This document shows positions 6,738 to 8,503 of a stretch of DNA of 8,503 nt, piece after piece. The notes beneath the pieces are model-generated. The model ran no database searches, was not told the origin of the DNA, and saw only the letters and a program-made list of their open reading frames with translations. The position numbers and the translations under genes are program-made. Positions within the stretch are counted from its first letter, which is position 1. Every line of letters starts with the position of its first letter. Origin of the DNA: an uncultured Chloroflexota bacterium (GTDB taxonomy: Bacteria; Chloroflexota; Chloroflexia; Chloroflexales; Roseiflexaceae); NCBI GenBank assembly GCA_903871975.1, contig CAIQIY010000176.1, positions 1-8,503 of the forward strand. The letters run 5' to 3'.

Positions 6738-6767
6738 GACGCGGCGCCGTCGGGTGTGCGCCGCGTC
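6738..6767. terminator. GC-rich hairpin after pepF, probable terminator without T-tract
   Basis: A perfect 10-bp stem, GACGCGGCGC (6738-6747) with GCGCCGCGTC (6758-6767), encloses a 10-base loop and begins 12 bases after the pepF stop. No T-run follows on either strand, so it is not a classical intrinsic terminator. In this convergent gap it could stop or protect transcripts from both sides. The stem is seen; the role is inferred. Confidence 0.5.
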
Positions 6768-6770
6768 TGT

Positions 6771-6791
6771 CGCATGATCACGGATCATGCG
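6771..6791. repeat. 21-bp perfect palindrome in the pepF/PLP-enzyme convergent gap
   Basis: The arms CGCATGATC (6771-6779) and GATCATGCG (6783-6791) are exact reverse complements around ACG, four bases downstream of the 6738-6767 hairpin. It could be a second hairpin of a two-stem terminator or a site for a dimeric DNA-binding protein. A three-base loop is small but feasible. Its place between two 3' ends favours a termination or RNA-stability role over a promoter operator. Confidence 0.5.
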
Positions 6792-6858
6792 CCGTCGGCA
6801 TCGGCTGGGTGATTGGCGCCACGCTCGTGACCAGCGCGATGTCGCACCGCAGCACCAC
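6778..6858 (-). CDS. Possible 26-codon ORF with a strong Shine-Dalgarno
   Basis: On the minus strand, just past the stop of the PLP-enzyme gene, GGAGGAG (6867-6873) lies 8 bases before a GTG at 6858. The frame runs for 26 codons to TGA at 6778-6780 and gives a short, partly hydrophobic peptide (LRCDIALVTSVAPITQP). I do not recognise it. The Shine-Dalgarno is as good as any in this window, but the ORF is short enough to arise by chance. The stop overlaps the 21-bp palindrome. It could be a small protein, a gene remnant, or nothing. Confidence 0.2.
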   Translation of the reverse strand: MVLRCDIALVTSVAPITQPMPTAHDP

Positions 6859-6885
6859 CGTCGGCTCTCCTCCGGCGCGCGTCGC

Positions 6886-8058
6886 TCAGGCGCGGGGCAT
6901 CGTCGCAAGCAGACGCGCCAGGGCTGCCACCAGCCGATCGGCATCATCCGGGCTGGTATACGCCTGGACCGACAGGCGCACGAACAGCTGGCCTTGCCAG
7001 CGGATGGTGGGGATCTCGATCCGATCGTGCTGCCACAGTTGCTCGAGCGCCGGTTCGAGCGCCGACGGGAGCGGCAGCACACACATCTGGCTCCACCACG
7101 CAGGATCATCGGGGCAGATCGCAGGCATACCCGTCAGCTCGCTCACCCGCTGCCGCGTCTGTGCCGCCAGCTGGTGGCACGCGGCACGCACGGCCGGCCA
7201 GTCGTGACGCTGCTGGAACGCGATCGCCTCGGGCACGGCCAGATAGGCCGCCGGATCACTGGTGCCAACATATTCGACATGGTCGAGAAAGCGTGATTCC
7301 CGAGGGGCGATAGCGCGCCAGCCCCAGCTGACCACCAGCGGCTCGATGGCGTCCTGGTGCTCGCGGCGTACGTACAGGAAGCCGGCGCCCTTGGGGGCGC
7401 ACAGCCACTTGTGACAGTTGCCGCCATAAAAATCCGCATCGATCTCCGCCAGATCCAGCTCGATCTGACCAGGCGCATGGGCGCCGTCGATCACCGTGAG
7501 AATGCCTGCAGCACGCGCGCGGCGGCAGATGTCTGCCACTGGCAGCAGCAGCGCCGTCGGCGACGTGATGTGACTCAACGCGATCACCCGGGTACGCGGT
7601 GTCACCCCCTGCCAGAACTCCTCGACGATCGTCGCAGCATCACGAAACGGCAGCGACAGCGGTTGCACCACCAGGCGTGCGCCGCTGCGCTCCAGCGTGT
7701 ACTGCCAGGTGCGATCGATGGCACCGTATTCGTGGTCGCTGGTGAGCACCTCGTCGCCAGGCTGCAGCGTGATCGAGCGGGCCGCCACATTGAGCGCATA
7801 CGTCACATTGGGCACGAAGACGACATCATCGGCAGCGACGCCGAGCATCCCCCCCAAGGCCGCGCGTGCCGTCGCCAGGCGCTCGCGCAATCGCCGGCCG
7901 ATGAACTCGACCGGCTGTGCCTCGAGTTCGCGCTGCCAACGCTGATACGCGTCGAAGACCGGTCGTGGGCAGGCGCCAAAACTCCCATGATTGAGGAACG
8001 TTACATCGCGGCGGAGCATGAACTGCTCGGCCACACCGGGGACCGGGAGGGTCACCAT
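6886..8058 (-). CDS. PLP-dependent class-V aminotransferase-fold enzyme, isopenicillin-N-epimerase-like
   Basis: This 390-residue cytoplasmic protein is a fold-type-I PLP enzyme of the class-V group. FLNHGSFGACP (21-31) is the family N terminus. NVTYALN (84-90) lies in the cofactor-phosphate loop. VIDGAHAPGQ (189-198) contains D191, which pairs with the pyridine nitrogen. GGNCHKWLCAPKGAGFLY (212-229) carries the Schiff-base lysine K217. R361 in FVRLSVQAY is the likely substrate-carboxylate arginine. These motifs, especially N-C-H-K-W-L, are those of proteins annotated as isopenicillin-N epimerase (CefD-like). That name should be read as a subfamily label: no beta-lactam genes are near, and members may be desulfurases, lyases or racemases. 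The ATG at 8058 has GAGAGG 10 bases upstream (8069-8074). An extended -10 promoter (8142-8150) and a leader of about 77 bases precede it. Its neighbour upstream is glycyl-tRNA synthetase. Family is secure, reaction is not. Confidence 0.9.
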   Translation of the reverse strand: MVTLPVPGVAEQFMLRRDVTFLNHGSFGACPRPVFDAYQRWQRELEAQPVEFIGRRLRERLATARAALGGMLGVAADDVVFVPNVTYALNVAARSITLQPGDEVLTSDHEYGAIDRTWQYTLERSGARLVVQPLSLPFRDAATIVEEFWQGVTPRTRVIALSHITSPTALLLPVADICRRARAAGILTVIDGAHAPGQIELDLAEIDADFYGGNCHKWLCAPKGAGFLYVRREHQDAIEPLVVSWGWRAIAPRESRFLDHVEYVGTSDPAAYLAVPEAIAFQQRHDWPAVRAACHQLAAQTRQRVSELTGMPAICPDDPAWWSQMCVLPLPSALEPALEQLWQHDRIEIPTIRWQGQLFVRLSVQAYTSPDDADRLVAALARLLATMPRA

Positions 8059-8098
8059 GGTCGCTCATCCTCTCTGTGGCGCGTGGCGCGCCGAGCCG

Positions 8099-8118
8099 GT
8101 GCCGGGTCACCCCGGCGC
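8099..8118 (-). promoter_or_regulatory. Short hairpin in the leader of the PLP-enzyme mRNA
   Basis: GTGCCGGG (8099-8106) and CCCGGCGC (8111-8118) form an 8-bp stem with one G-T wobble on the plus strand (an A-C mismatch in the transcript) and a 4-base loop. It lies between the proposed transcription start near 8135 and the Shine-Dalgarno at 8069-8074, too far away to mask it. I see no known riboswitch fold. Confidence 0.25.
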
Positions 8119-8141
8119 ACGGCCATCATCGCATGCTGCGC

Positions 8142-8150
8142 ATCCTAGCA
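8142..8150 (-). promoter_or_regulatory. Extended -10 promoter of the PLP-enzyme gene
   Basis: On the minus strand TGCTAGGAT is a TGn-extended -10 element, with TAGGAT at 8142-8147. It lies between the glycyl-tRNA synthetase terminator hairpin and the PLP-enzyme gene and would start transcription near 8135. No clear -35 element is present. The sequence CATGC (8132-8136) and its complement GCATG (8148-8152) flank the box, which could be chance or an operator. Confidence 0.4.
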
Positions 8151-8159
8151 TGATCGGGC

Positions 8160-8188
8160 CGGTGGCGTGCATGGAGTGCACGCTACCG
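8160..8188 (-). terminator. Strong hairpin abutting the glycyl-tRNA synthetase stop codon
   Basis: The 12-base arms 8160-8171 and 8177-8188 pair at 11 positions by Watson-Crick rules, around a 5-base loop. The remaining pair is G-T on the plus strand and A-C in the mRNA. The structure begins at the base directly after the stop codon (8189-8191). The mRNA then continues with GCCCGATCATGC and has no T-run. It is most likely the end of the synthetase transcript, either as a T-less terminator or as a 3' stabilising stem. Confidence 0.5.
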
Positions 8189-8503
8189 TCATCCGGCGAT
8201 GCGCTGCGCGAGCTCGTGGGCGGCGACGCGCTCTTGCCGCATCGTATCGCGATCACGCACCGTTACCGTCTGATCCTCGAGCGTCTGGAAATCGACGGTG
8301 ATACACCACGGCGTACCGATCTCGTCCTGTCGGCGATACAGTTTGCCGATCGCGCCGGTGTCGTCATATACGATGCGGGCGCTCGTCGCCTGCTGTAGTG
8401 CCCGGCGAATGCCCTGCGCGGCGGCAACCAGTCCATCGTGGTTGCGCTTGAGCGGAAACACCGCTGCGCGCACCGGCGCGAGGTGCGGGCGCAAGCGCAG
8501 CAC
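8189..8503 (-). CDS. glyQS: Glycyl-tRNA synthetase, C-terminal anticodon-binding domain (5' end beyond the window)
   Basis: The last 104 residues before the stop are visible; the rest of the gene lies past base 8503. They form the HGTP anticodon-binding domain of the single-chain (alpha2) glycyl-tRNA synthetase, which charges tRNA-Gly. Diagnostic stretches are LAPVRAAVFPL at the start of the fragment, then YDDTGAIGKLYRRQDEIGTP, then TVDFQTLEDQTVTVRDRDTM near the end. The double RRQDEIGTP and TVTVRDRDTM signature separates this enzyme from prolyl-, threonyl- and histidyl-tRNA synthetases, which share the fold. The GTG at the window edge is an internal valine codon and not a start. The catalytic domain and class-II motifs are outside the window. 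A hairpin abuts the stop, and a separate promoter serves the next gene, so the synthetase transcript probably ends here. Confidence 0.95.
   Translation of the reverse strand: MLRLRPHLAPVRAAVFPLKRNHDGLVAAAQGIRRALQQATSARIVYDDTGAIGKLYRRQDEIGTPWCITVDFQTLEDQTVTVRDRDTMRQERVAAHELAQRIAG

Noticed and set aside
6449..7207. Plus-strand frame running from pepF into the PLP-enzyme gene
   Set aside because: It overlaps two well-supported genes. The short hydrophobic stretch near 6790-6840 lacks a start with a Shine-Dalgarno on this strand.
7357..8148. 263-codon plus-strand frame opposite the PLP-enzyme gene
   Set aside because: It is antisense to a complete PLP-enzyme gene, and its translation shows no family features.
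1..8503. Mobile elements, CRISPR arrays, tRNA or rRNA genes, and a defence or biosynthetic system
   Set aside because: I looked on both strands and found no transposase or integrase motifs, no regularly spaced direct repeats and no tRNA-like cloverleaf. All large frames resolve into housekeeping families.

Overview
This is GC-rich bacterial DNA (roughly two thirds G+C by eye) carrying ordinary chromosomal genes; I see no insertion sequence, phage gene, CRISPR array or tRNA. A B-family (ba3-type) heme-copper oxidase, an M3-family oligoendopeptidase F, a type-I (single-chain) glycyl-tRNA synthetase and a FGGY sugar kinase would fit a Chloroflexota-like or Deinococcus-Thermus-like aerobe. The taxonomic call is an inference from gene content and style only.

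Layout. The first 154 bases hold no convincing gene, but they contain a near-consensus promoter (TTGCAC, 17 bases, TATGAT). It is placed so that transcription should begin at or next to the start codon of a 495-residue FGGY sugar kinase (155-1642, +). A 120-residue DUF952 protein follows 21 bases later (1664-2026, +). A 57-bp convergent gap rich in inverted repeats separates it from a four-gene minus-strand operon (4760 down to 2084). In transcription order the operon reads: a 55-residue oxidase subunit IIa, oxidase subunit II with a complete CuA site, oxidase subunit I with all heme and CuB ligands, and a small two-helix membrane protein of unknown role. The subunit IIa gene is very short and easily missed. 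Each of these genes has a Shine-Dalgarno sequence, and the gaps are 4 to 21 bases.

The oxidase operon is divergent from a 603-residue oligoendopeptidase F gene (4914-6725, +), with 153 bp between them. Downstream of pepF is a convergent gap with a 10-bp-stem hairpin, a 21-bp palindrome and a possible 26-codon ORF. Next, on the minus strand, come a 390-residue fold-type-I PLP enzyme of the class-V aminotransferase/isopenicillin-N-epimerase-like group (8058 down to 6886) and the C-terminal end of glycyl-tRNA synthetase (8503 down to 8189, cut by the window edge). A strong hairpin directly abuts the glycyl-tRNA synthetase stop codon.

How the parts work together. The oxidase operon encodes a terminal oxidase: subunit II takes electrons from a cytochrome c or cupredoxin, subunit I reduces O2, and IIa is the small structural helix. 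The other genes look like independent units: sugar phosphorylation, peptide turnover, PLP chemistry and translation. I did not find a clearly new system. The most useful observations are the short IIa gene, the unidentified fourth oxidase-operon gene, the apparently leaderless kinase transcript, and three intergenic hairpins that lack a strong T-tract.
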